The notes under the pieces are model-generated. The model saw nothing but the letters and a program-made list of their open reading frames with translations. It had not been told where the DNA came from and made no database searches. This document shows, in pieces, positions 56,942-64,000 of a stretch of DNA of 64,000 bases. Position 1 is the stretch's first letter, and each line of letters opens with the position of its first letter. The stretch lies in contig DASZLL010000029.1 in NCBI GenBank assembly GCA_035552395.1, forward strand, positions 1 through 64,000. The letters run 5' to 3'. Made by a program: the position numbers and the translations under genes. Source of the stretch: Bog-473 sp035552395. GTDB taxonomy: Bacteria; Actinomycetota; Acidimicrobiia; Acidimicrobiales; RAAP-2.

Positions 56942-58144
56942 ATGGCGCAGACCCCAAATCAGCAGGTGCCGTCAGGGGAGCTGACCTCGGGCGGACGGAG
57001 CGACCAGGTGCGCGAACGCCTGCGGGCCGTGGTCGACCCCGAACTCGGTGACACCATCGTCGATCTGGGGATGGTCCGGGGCGTGGCGGTCGACGGGGGC
57101 CACGTCACGGTCGAGGTGGCGCTCACCATCGCCGCCTGTCCGCTTCGGACTCAGATCGAAAAAGACGTCGTGGGTCACGTCCAGTCGCTCGATTGGGTGC
57201 AGTCGGTCCGGGTCGAGGTCGCAGAAATGGACGCCGAGGAGCGGGCCGCCGTCATGGCCCGCGCCCGCTGGAAGGCCCGCGAAGACGCCCCGGAGACCGC
57301 TGTGCCGGCCAACGCCCGGGTCCTTGCCATCGCGTCGGGCAAGGGCGGCGTGGGCAAGTCGTCGGTGACCGTGAACCTGGCCGTCGCTCTCGCGGCGCGG
57401 GGTTTGACCGTAGGTGTCCTCGACGCGGACATCTGGGGCTTCTCCGTGCCGCGCCTGCTGGGCATGGAGGGCGGGGTCGAAGCCCGCCAGGGGAAGATGG
57501 TTCCCCTCGAGCGGCGCGTGGGACCCGGCACCTTGCGCGTGCTGTCGATGGGTTTCCTGGCCGACGAAGAGCAGGCGATCATGTGGCGCGGGCTGGTCCT
57601 CAACCGGGCGGTCCAGCAGTTCCTGCAGGACGCACACTGGGGTGATCTCGACTACCTGCTCATCGACCTGCCTCCGGGAACCGGCGACATCCAAATGGGT
57701 CTGGCCCGCCTGCTGCCGCGCACCGAACTGCTCGTGGTGACCACGCCACCCGTGGCGGCGCAGAAGGTAGCCGCCCGGGCGGCGGACATGGCCCGTCGGG
57801 GCTACTTGCGGGTGGCCGGGGTGATCGAGAACATGAGCGACTTCACGTGCGAGCACGGCACGACGTACGCGCTGTTCGGGTCGGGCGGCGGAGAGCGCCT
57901 GGCCCGGGGACTCGGCGTGCCGCTCGTGGGCTCTATCCCTTTGCATCCCGAATTCGCCGCAAGTGGCGATGCCGGGCTGCCGGTGGCGTCGCAAGGCGAC
58001 AGCGAGCTCGCAGCCGTCTTCGCGGATATAGCGCGTGTGATCGCCGAAGAGGTGGCGCCGTTGATCGAGGCCCAAGGCTGCACGGCGCGGATGCTCGAGC
58101 GCGTCGAGGCGGCCGTGACCCAAGGTGACGCCGATTCGGGCTGA
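56942..58144 (+). CDS. mrp: Mrp/ApbC-family P-loop ATPase for iron-sulfur cluster assembly
   Basis: A 400-residue protein with an N-terminal MIP18/DUF59 domain (RLRAVVDPELGDTIVDLGMV, ACPLRTQIEKDV) and a MinD-like ATPase with the deviant Walker A IASGKGGVGKSSVTVNLAVA, DADIWGFSVPRLLGM and LLIDLPPGTGDIQM. The C-terminal CxxC used by many homologues to hold a bridging cluster is reduced to one Cys (MSDFTCEHGTTY), as in other actinobacteria. ATG 56942 lies 9 nt after TAGAAT. Likely a cluster scaffold or carrier with the A-type carrier next door. Confidence 0.93.
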   Translation: MAQTPNQQVPSGELTSGGRSDQVRERLRAVVDPELGDTIVDLGMVRGVAVDGGHVTVEVALTIAACPLRTQIEKDVVGHVQSLDWVQSVRVEVAEMDAEERAAVMARARWKAREDAPETAVPANARVLAIASGKGGVGKSSVTVNLAVALAARGLTVGVLDADIWGFSVPRLLGMEGGVEARQGKMVPLERRVGPGTLRVLSMGFLADEEQAIMWRGLVLNRAVQQFLQDAHWGDLDYLLIDLPPGTGDIQMGLARLLPRTELLVVTTPPVAAQKVAARAADMARRGYLRVAGVIENMSDFTCEHGTTYALFGSGGGERLARGLGVPLVGSIPLHPEFAASGDAGLPVASQGDSELAAVFADIARVIAEEVAPLIEAQGCTARMLERVEAAVTQGDADSG

Positions 58145-58170
58145 ACCGGAAACGCTTTGAAGGGCGGGGG

Positions 58171-59088
58171 TCAGGCCACCCAGCGGCTCTCGAGGGTGTC
58201 CGCCTGATTCCCGGCCTCAACGGGACCGACGAAGGTCGCCCGACCCTCCTGGGTGAGTGCGCGCAGGTGAGCCCAGAGCGAGAATCGCGCCACCGGGAGC
58301 TGTCGTTGCGTCACGTCGCCGTAGACCTCGCCCAAGAGTTCGTCGACCGAGCCCTCCCCGCGCCGCGCCAGGACCTCGGCCACCCGCTCGTGGCGGCCGA
58401 GGCGATGCGCGATGAGCGCGTCGATGACATCGGGGACGTGGTCCATCTGACGGCCGTGCCCGGGAGCCAAGGTGCGAATGGGCGGCACCTCGTCGCGCAC
58501 GCGGGCGAGGCTCGTGAGGTACTGGTGCAGGTCGCCGTCGGGCGGGCGGATGACGACCGTCGAGCCATGCATCACGTGGTCGCCGGTGAACAGCAGGGCA
58601 TTCTCCTCGATCAGCCAGCACAGGTGGTCCGACGCGTGGCCCGGGGTATGCAGCGCACGCAGGGTGAGGCCGGGTGGCGAGCCGACAGCACCGGAGGTGA
58701 GCGCACAGGTGAGGGACCAGCCCTCGCCTACGCGCTCATCGGGTACGAACCCCTCTGCTGGGCCGAAGCCCACGATACGGGCGCCGGTGGCGGCCGCCAG
58801 CGCGGCGGCCCCAGGGGCGTGGTCGACGTGGGTGTGTGTCACGACGATGGTGCGGATCGATCCGAGCGGTTCGGCCGCCGCCACGATCGCCGCCGTGTGA
58901 GTCGCATCGTCGGGTCCTGGGTCAACGACGACCATCTCGGCGTCGCCGACGAGATACGTGTTCGTTCCCGGCCCAGTCATCAGCCCCGGGTTGGGGGCGG
59001 TGAGCCGACGGACGCTCGGTGCGACCTTGTCGAGCCGGCCGGGCTCGGGGGCGGGACCGACGCCGAAGTCGGGCACCGCCGGGATCAT
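58171..59088 (-). CDS. metallo-beta-lactamase-fold hydrolase (LACTB2-like)
   Basis: A 305-residue MBL-fold protein with the di-metal site VVTHTHVDHAPGAA, LHTPGHASDHLCW, LLFTGDHVMHG and late His in LAPGHGRQMD, and a C-terminal winged-helix-like region. The N-terminal NPGLMTGPGTNTYLVG is typical of the LACTB2 group, some of which cut RNA. ATG 59088 overlaps the NUDIX gene stop (ATGA). Coupling with a NUDIX hydrolase suggests a common house-cleaning task. Convergent with mrp. Confidence 0.92.
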   Translation of the reverse strand: MIPAVPDFGVGPAPEPGRLDKVAPSVRRLTAPNPGLMTGPGTNTYLVGDAEMVVVDPGPDDATHTAAIVAAAEPLGSIRTIVVTHTHVDHAPGAAALAAATGARIVGFGPAEGFVPDERVGEGWSLTCALTSGAVGSPPGLTLRALHTPGHASDHLCWLIEENALLFTGDHVMHGSTVVIRPPDGDLHQYLTSLARVRDEVPPIRTLAPGHGRQMDHVPDVIDALIAHRLGRHERVAEVLARRGEGSVDELLGEVYGDVTQRQLPVARFSLWAHLRALTQEGRATFVGPVEAGNQADTLESRWVA

Positions 59089-60038
59089 GGGCCGGCCGGC
59101 CGCGGGCCGGGTGCGGCGTCGGGTCCCTCTTCGTTCGCCTGCATGGACACCGCGCGTACGGCAGCGTTGAAGTCCCCGAGCGAGCCGTCGCCGGCGGGAT
59201 CGGGCACCGGCGCGCGCTCGTAGGCCGGGTCACCCGGCAGCACGATTCGCATGCCATTGCCGTCGGGCACGACGCGTGGCTCGATGGCCGGCACGGTGCT
59301 CGAGGCGGCTGCGGCGGCGTCGAGGAGCTCGGCGCTGGTGGCGAAGCGGCCGATCGCCTGCAGGTTGCGGATGGTAGGGAAGATGATCTCGATCTCGCCG
59401 GCCCGGTGCTGCGCCAGTGCATCGTGCGGCGAGATCCAGACCTCGGCGATCGTCTCGCCGGCGTCGTGTGCGGCGATCTGACCGGGCGGCGCGGCCGCCA
59501 CAAAGAAGCGGGTGTCGTAACGACGGGGGGCGCCGCGCGGGGTGATCCAGTGCGCGAAGTAGTGGATGTCCCCGACGGACAGGAGCAGGTGCTCGTCGCG
59601 GCACAGGTCGAGGAAGCGGCGGGTACCCGCATTGACCGACGCGCGCTCGGCCACGAAGCGAGACTCCTCGGCCACGTCGCCCGCCAACAGGTCCGGTCCG
59701 CCCTCACGCCGGGCGAGCAGGAGGCCCGCCTCCTCGAAGGTCTCGCGCACCACGGCGACCCAGTAAGCCAAGCCGCCGCTGGCGAAGCCCAAGAGGGCAC
59801 TGGCCTCGGCGTCGCTGCGCCCGGCGCATAGGGCCTCGGCCTCGGCACCACTGTCGAGGAGGTCCACCCCGCCACCGGGGAACACGTAGGCGCCGCCGAC
59901 GAAGTCGGAGCGCAGATTCCGCCTGACCATCAAGACCTCGAGGCGGGAGTCGGCGGCCGGCGTGGGCGCATCGCGCACCAGCATGACGGTGGCGGCCGGA
60001 CGAATTTCGACTTCGGAGGGAGGAACCGATGGAGGCAC
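59085..60038 (-). CDS. NUDIX hydrolase with an expanded loop (NUDT19/acyl-CoA type)
   Basis: A 317-residue NUDIX protein. The box is split: FVGGAYVFPGGGVD is followed by about 35 residues before WVAVVRETFEEAGLLLAR, which carries the REx2EExG catalytic helix. This long insertion is characteristic of the NUDT7/NUDT19-like group that cleaves acyl-CoA or nucleotide-sugar pyrophosphates. GTG 60038 lies 6 nt after TACCCT (minus strand), so it is leaderless; an extension to 60143 is not supported. Operon with the MBL hydrolase. Confidence 0.9.
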   Translation of the reverse strand: MPPSVPPSEVEIRPAATVMLVRDAPTPAADSRLEVLMVRRNLRSDFVGGAYVFPGGGVDLLDSGAEAEALCAGRSDAEASALLGFASGGLAYWVAVVRETFEEAGLLLARREGGPDLLAGDVAEESRFVAERASVNAGTRRFLDLCRDEHLLLSVGDIHYFAHWITPRGAPRRYDTRFFVAAAPPGQIAAHDAGETIAEVWISPHDALAQHRAGEIEIIFPTIRNLQAIGRFATSAELLDAAAAASSTVPAIEPRVVPDGNGMRIVLPGDPAYERAPVPDPAGDGSLGDFNAAVRAVSMQANEEGPDAAPGPRPAGP

Positions 60039-60111
60039 GCCATGAGGGTACCGGCGGTACGGGGCGGCGCCCCCGAAACGGGGGCACCCCTTCGCTAACC
60101 TGACCCAACCC

Positions 60112-61050
60112 ATGAGCAGCACCGATTTCGAGCCCGCGCCCACCTCCGCGCCCGAGGATCTTCCGGCCGCTGGTTCCAGGCTGCGCCAGGTGCCGCGCCG
60201 CTATCTCGCGCTCGGGCTCATCGTCGTCGCCATCTTCTTGCTCGGAGCCCTGGTGCTCGTGCGTGACCACTACGCCCCCACGAGCTCGCCGACCACCGAG
60301 ACGTTCAACCCGGCCTCGCCGTCGCTCGTCACCACGCTGGCGACGGTGCCCGAGGCGGTCTACGACGCGGTCGGGGTCTCGTCGCCGGCGAATCCGATTA
60401 CGCCGCTGCGGCCCACGACGGGCACCGGCACGGCGCCGATGTGGATGGCGACAGTGAACGGTGGGCCGCAGGAGCCGGTCGTGTTCTTCTACGGGGCCGA
60501 GTTCGCGCCCTACGCCGCCGCCGAACGCTGGCCCCTGGTGCTGGCGCTGTCGCGCTTCGGCACCTTCCGCCAGCTCGGGCTGATGCAATCGAGCGCGACT
60601 ACGGCCTTCGCCAACGTGTCCACGTTCACCTTCTACGACAGCTACTACACGAGCCGCTACGTGATCCTCGAGCAGGTCGAGCGCTACAGCTCGTTGAACC
60701 CGACCGGGGCGAGGTACCTCAGCCTCCAGCAGCCCGACACCCCGAACCAGCGCGCCGCGGTCTCGGGCTACGCCGCGACCGCGACCACGTTCCCACTGCT
60801 CGACGTGGGCAACCGGTGGGTCTTGAACGCATCGAGCTTCACGCCGGGCGTTCTGCTCGGGCTCACCCAGGACCAGATCGCCGGCGACTTGAGCTCGCCG
60901 CTCAGCCCGTTAACGCAGGCGGTCATCTCCGCCACCAACGAGATCACCGCCACCATCTGCACGCTGGACGGCCAGAAGCCGGCAGGCGTGTGCGAAAGCC
61001 GCGGCGTGCTCGCGGCAGATCAATTGCTGAAGATCACGCCCCCGGCGTAG
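60112..61050 (+). CDS. DUF929 membrane-anchored thioredoxin-like protein without its CxxC
   Basis: A 312-residue protein with one N-terminal membrane helix (ALGLIVVAIFLLGALVLV) and an extracytoplasmic DUF929 domain. The family motif around the redox Cys (GAEYCPYCAAERW in homologues, from memory) reads GAEFAPYAAAERWPLVLALS, so both Cys are Ala and it cannot exchange disulfides there. Downstream FGTFRQLGLMQSS and TFTFYDSYYTSRY are typical of the family. Two Cys remain near the C-terminus (TICTLDG, AGVCESRG). TAACCT lies 10 nt before ATG 60112. It may be a binding or chaperone-like relic of a redox protein. Confidence 0.82.
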   Translation: MSSTDFEPAPTSAPEDLPAAGSRLRQVPRRYLALGLIVVAIFLLGALVLVRDHYAPTSSPTTETFNPASPSLVTTLATVPEAVYDAVGVSSPANPITPLRPTTGTGTAPMWMATVNGGPQEPVVFFYGAEFAPYAAAERWPLVLALSRFGTFRQLGLMQSSATTAFANVSTFTFYDSYYTSRYVILEQVERYSSLNPTGARYLSLQQPDTPNQRAAVSGYAATATTFPLLDVGNRWVLNASSFTPGVLLGLTQDQIAGDLSSPLSPLTQAVISATNEITATICTLDGQKPAGVCESRGVLAADQLLKITPPA

Positions 61051-61057
61051 AGGCCAC

Positions 61058-61315
61058 TCAGCTGGCCCGGCGATCGAGCACCATCTTGCGCTCGATCTCG
61101 TTGAGACCGCCCCAGATCCCGTGCGGCTCGCGGATCCGAATGGCGTAGTCGAGGCAGTCGGACCTCACTCGGCACTCATCACAAATCGCTTTCGCCCTGA
61201 TCTCGCGGGAGGCCTTCTCCTCTTTTCGTTCGGCGTGTGAAGGCGGAAAGAAGACCGCAGCTTGCGGACCTCTGCACGCTGCCTTCAACTGCCACATTTC
61301 TTGTCCCTGGTGCAT
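61058..61315 (-). CDS. WhiB-family iron-sulfur regulator (WhiB4 position)
   Basis: An 85-residue Wbl protein. The four cluster Cys are in LKAACRGPQ, AICDECRVRSDC (C-x2-C-x5-C), followed by the G(I/V)WGG turn in EPHGIWGGLNEIER and a basic tail KMVLDRR. It would bind a 4Fe-4S cluster sensitive to O2 or NO and control transcription with sigma factors. ATG 61315 is used; TTG 61327 is possible. Its position divergent from two ArsA-like ATPases matches whiB4 next to Rv3679-Rv3680 in Mycobacterium (from memory), supporting WhiB4 orthology. Confidence 0.9.
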   Translation of the reverse strand: MHQGQEMWQLKAACRGPQAAVFFPPSHAERKEEKASREIRAKAICDECRVRSDCLDYAIRIREPHGIWGGLNEIERKMVLDRRAS

Positions 61316-61456
61316 GAAACCCCCCAATAGGGCACTACAAAACCCCCCTGGGCGCCAAGCTATCTCCGGGGTTTCCCGCGTTCAAGGGGTCTTGACCAGG
61401 ATCTTTGGAGGACGATCGATCTTCGTTGCGAGCCCGGCAAGTACGCTCGGCCCAGC

Positions 61457-62434
61457 ATGGACGTGGGGACCTTCTGCGCACAGAGCCACGTTCTCGTCAT
61501 GGCGGGCAAGGGCGGCGTGGGCAAGACGACGATGAGCGCGGCGGTGGCGCGCATGGCCGCTGACGTCGGGAAATCGGTCCTGATCATCGAGCTCGAGGGC
61601 AAGTCAGGGATCACGGCGGCCTTCGGCCGGGAGGGTGACCTGGGCTACGACGAAGAGGTGCTGGGGGGGTCGGTGCGGGCCCGGCGGCTGACCCCCGACG
61701 ATGCACTGGTTGAGTATCTCGAGGACCACGGGTTGAAGCGGGTGTCGAAGCGGCTGGCGCACTCGGGCGTGCTGGACGTGGTCTCGACGGCCATCCCGGG
61801 CATCCGCGACGTCCTGGTCCTGGGCAAGATCAAACAGCTCGAGCGGGAGCGCGTCGCTGACTTGATCGTGGTGGACGCCCCCGCCACCGGCCACGCCATC
61901 ACCTTCCTGACCTCGGCCCGGGGCATGGTCGACGCCGCCCGGGGCGGGCCCTTGCGGACCCAGGCCCAGGACGTGGTCGACCTGCTGAGCGACCCGGCTC
62001 GCTGCCGGGTCATGCTCGTCACGCTGCCCGAGGAGCTGCCCGTCTCCGAGACGATCGAGTCGGCGTACACGTTGGAGGACAAGGCCGGCGTTCAACTGGG
62101 GCCCGTGATCGTCAACGCCTGTGACCCCGAGCCGATCGGCCTGGACCGGCCGGCGGCCGAGGTGGTGGCGGCGACAGCGCGTGTGGGCTCGGGGGGCATG
62201 ACATTGGAGGTTCCGCCAGCGCACGTGGCCGCCCTGGAAGAGGCCCGGTTGTTCCGGCTGGCCCGGCACGGGGTGTCGGCCGAGCAGGTCCAGCGCCTGA
62301 GCCGCGAGCTGCCGTTGCCGCACCTTCTGGTGCCCTCGATCGACGCGCCACGGATCGGCCTGGCCGAGACCCTGGTGCTGGCGGACGCGCTGGCTACGGC
62401 GGTGACGTCGTTGGTGCCCGAGGGCGCGACGTGA
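61457..62434 (+). CDS. ArsA/GET3-like ATPase, first of a pair
   Basis: A 325-residue P-loop ATPase with Walker A VLVMAGKGGVGKTTMSAAVA, DLIVVDAPATGHAITFL (switch/Walker B) and the C-terminal SIDAPRIG. The deviant Walker A with Lys at position 2 (GKGGVGKT) is typical of the ArsA/MinD class. It matches the Rv3679/Rv3680 pair (BagA/BagB type), thought to act in stress and metabolite uptake rather than arsenite export, as no ArsB is nearby. TACGCT lies 9 nt before ATG 61457. Overlaps its partner by 4 nt (GTGA). Confidence 0.91.
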   Translation: MDVGTFCAQSHVLVMAGKGGVGKTTMSAAVARMAADVGKSVLIIELEGKSGITAAFGREGDLGYDEEVLGGSVRARRLTPDDALVEYLEDHGLKRVSKRLAHSGVLDVVSTAIPGIRDVLVLGKIKQLERERVADLIVVDAPATGHAITFLTSARGMVDAARGGPLRTQAQDVVDLLSDPARCRVMLVTLPEELPVSETIESAYTLEDKAGVQLGPVIVNACDPEPIGLDRPAAEVVAATARVGSGGMTLEVPPAHVAALEEARLFRLARHGVSAEQVQRLSRELPLPHLLVPSIDAPRIGLAETLVLADALATAVTSLVPEGAT

Positions 62435-63564
62435 GCTCGGTCTCGGCGTCGGCTGGGTCGGCGGGGTCGGCGGTGCCGGATCTGGCGGAACGGGCGGCCT
62501 TGGCCGCCGTGGTGGAGGACCGCTCGGTCGTGGTGTGCTGCGGCTCGGGCGGCGTGGGCAAGACCACGGTGTCGGCAACGTTCGCCTTGGCGGCGGCTCG
62601 GGCCGGACGCCGGGCCTGCGTCGTCACGGTCGACCCGGCGCGGCGTCTGGCGGACGCGCTCGGCGTGCAGTCGCTCCCGAATACCCCGACCGAGGTCGCC
62701 GGCGAATGGCCCGGGCACCTCTTCGCCCTGATGCTCGACTCGAAGGGCACCTTCGACGACCTGGTCCAGCGCTACGCCCGCACGCCGGAGCAGGCGGAGT
62801 CGATCCTGGCCAACCGGCTCTACCAGAATCTCGCCGGCGCCCTTTCGGGGACCCAGGAGTACATGGCGATGGAGAAGCTGTATGAACTCGTCCATTCCGA
62901 CGAGTTCGACATCGTCGTCGTCGACACACCACCGACGCGCAACGCGTTGGACCTGCTCGATGCGCCCCGGCGTCTGACGCGCTTCTTGGAGAATCGCCTC
63001 TTCCGGGCGCTCCTCGTCCCCACTCGGATGTCGCTGCGTGCCGTCGGCATGGCGACCCAGGCGCTGTTGCGCACGATCAGCAAGGTGGCCGGCGCCGAGA
63101 TCGTGCAAGACGCCGTGGCCTTCTTCCAGGCCTTCGAGGGGATGGAGGACGGCTTCCGCACTCGGGCCACCGCGGTGCACGACCTCCTGGCCGACCCCGC
63201 GACGGCCTACGTGCTGGTGACCTCGGCTCGTCCGGACGCCGTCGAAGAGGCCGGCTTCTTCGCTTCGAAGTTGTCCGAGCGAGAGGTGGCCGTCGCCGCG
63301 CTCGTGGTCAACCGGATCGCACCGTCGTTTGGTACCGCTGACGCCGCGGCCTCGCCTCCACCCGGTGTCGACGCGGTACCCGAGCTCGAGCCGTTGGAAG
63401 CGAACCTGGCCGAGCTGAACGTCGTGGCGGCACGCGAGGCGGCGAGCTATGCCGGCCTGGCCGCGCAGGTTGCGCCAGCGCCCATCGGTCGGATCCCGCT
63501 GTTCGGATACGACGTGCACGAGCTCGCCGGGCTCGAGCGGGCGGCCGACTGCCTCTTCGGCTGA
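62431..63564 (+). CDS. ArsA/GET3-like ATPase, second of a pair
   Basis: A 377-residue paralogue with VVVCCGSGGVGKTTVSATFA, VVTVDPARRLADALGV, FDIVVVDTPPTRNALDLLD and a C-terminal RIPLFGYDVHELAGLERA. In Walker A the signature Lys of the deviant motif is Ser (GSGGVGKT). The N-terminus has Ser/Ala repeats (SSVSASAGSAGSAV) outside the fold. GTG 62431 overlaps the first gene's stop, so the two likely form a heteromer, as known for BagA/BagB. The divergent WhiB probably controls them. Confidence 0.91.
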   Translation: MSSVSASAGSAGSAVPDLAERAALAAVVEDRSVVVCCGSGGVGKTTVSATFALAAARAGRRACVVTVDPARRLADALGVQSLPNTPTEVAGEWPGHLFALMLDSKGTFDDLVQRYARTPEQAESILANRLYQNLAGALSGTQEYMAMEKLYELVHSDEFDIVVVDTPPTRNALDLLDAPRRLTRFLENRLFRALLVPTRMSLRAVGMATQALLRTISKVAGAEIVQDAVAFFQAFEGMEDGFRTRATAVHDLLADPATAYVLVTSARPDAVEEAGFFASKLSEREVAVAALVVNRIAPSFGTADAAASPPPGVDAVPELEPLEANLAELNVVAAREAASYAGLAAQVAPAPIGRIPLFGYDVHELAGLERAADCLFG

Positions 63565-63625
63565 TCCTGGCTCTCTCGCTCATCCGGGTTACCGAACCCG
63601 TAGGGGGTCCGATAGTCTCCGGACG

Positions 63626-64000
63626 GTGCAGACCATCCTGGTCGCGAGCGACGCGCCCACCCTCCGCAAGGAGATAGAGGCCGTCATCAGCGGGCCCGAT
63701 ATCGAGGTCCGCTCGGTGACCTCAGGGCCCGAAGTCGTGTCGTTCGTCGCCGTGGCGTCGCCCGATCTCGTGATCGTCGACATGCAGATGGGCAACATGG
63801 GCGGGATGGCGGTGTGCCTCGAGCTCCGGCTGCAGGAGTCCTACGACGCCATCGACCACATCGCCGTTCTGATGCTCCTCGACCGGCGGCCCGACGTCTT
63901 CTTGGCCCGGCGATCCGGTGCGGAGGGCTGGCTGGTCAAGCCGATCGACCCGTTGCGGCTGCGCCGTGCCGTCACCGCCTTGTTGAACGACGGCACCTTC
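63626..64000 (+). CDS. response-regulator receiver domain protein (5' part)
   Basis: The frame is open to the end of the window, 125 codons. It begins with an N-terminal receiver domain: TILVASDAPTLRKEIEAVIS, the phospho-acceptor strand LVIVDMQMGNMGGMA and the switch Lys in AEGWLVKPIDPLRLRR. The acidic pocket is reduced (SDAPT at the first strand), so phosphorylation may be weak. The GTG at 63626 lies 7 nt after TAGTCT (63613-63618), a leaderless promoter. Any output domain lies beyond the window. Confidence 0.85.
   Translation, partial: MQTILVASDAPTLRKEIEAVISGPDIEVRSVTSGPEVVSFVAVASPDLVIVDMQMGNMGGMAVCLELRLQESYDAIDHIAVLMLLDRRPDVFLARRSGAEGWLVKPIDPLRLRRAVTALLNDGTF

Noticed and set aside
1..64000. 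CRISPR arrays, insertion sequences, prophage genes
   Set aside because: No regularly spaced direct repeats, transposase motifs or phage structural genes were seen on either strand by eye.

Overview
The window is about 64 kb of very GC-rich DNA from an actinobacterium. The signs are a WhiB protein, an RsrA/SigR-type pair, an F420-associated (DUF2342) metallopeptidase, the folate/pantothenate/NAD/lysS gene order known from Mycobacterium and Streptomyces, CeoB/CeoC potassium proteins, and many start codons 6-8 nt after a TANNNT box (leaderless mRNAs). A deep, non-model lineage such as class Acidimicrobiia is my inference; nothing in the window proves it. No phage, insertion sequence or CRISPR array was seen.

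Region 1 (1-14.5 kb, minus strand) is one long housekeeping cluster read right to left: sigR-like sigma, rsrA-like anti-sigma, DUF2342 protein, a fused tilS-hpt gene, folE, folP, an inactive-looking dual-specificity-phosphatase-like gene, folB, folK, a DUF2520 protein, panC, panD, nadB, nadC, coaX and lysS. Nearly every junction is a 4-nt ATGA/GTGA overlap. It makes folate, pantothenate/CoA and NAD precursors, modifies tRNA-Ile and charges tRNA-Lys. The ftsH gene usually found between hpt and folE is absent.

Region 2 (14.5-27.6 kb) holds a P450-SDR pair, a zinc ABC importer with its Fur-family regulator, a MaoC dehydratase divergent from a MerR regulator, a PgeF-like laccase-fold protein, a MurL-MurD2 pair (alternative D-glutamate route for peptidoglycan), and a CADD-like di-metal protein that may make p-aminobenzoate. 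An AEC-like permease, a CGNR regulator and a conserved hypothetical follow.

Region 3 (27.6-35.5 kb) is more accessory: an AlkB-like dioxygenase, a GH43-DUF732 lipoprotein, tRNA-Thr(CGU), two tandem cyclic-nucleotide-domain proteins and a 1223-residue SARP/LuxR-like ATPase regulator.

Region 4 (35.5-54 kb): holB-tmk-topA, a K+-independent proton pyrophosphatase, a KimA-like permease fused to an OB fold and divergent from ceoB-ceoC, an HAD hydrolase, a 24-residue membrane peptide, an RpoD-family sigma factor, nadE, a thioredoxin-like gene and a MerR gene that share an operator, and glnA with a GlnR-like regulator.

Region 5 (54-64 kb): RidA, a compact 2Fe-2S/molybdenum-hydroxylase fusion, an A-type Fe-S carrier and Mrp; an MBL-NUDIX pair; a DUF929 protein without its CxxC; WhiB divergent from two ArsA-like ATPases; and the start of a response regulator.
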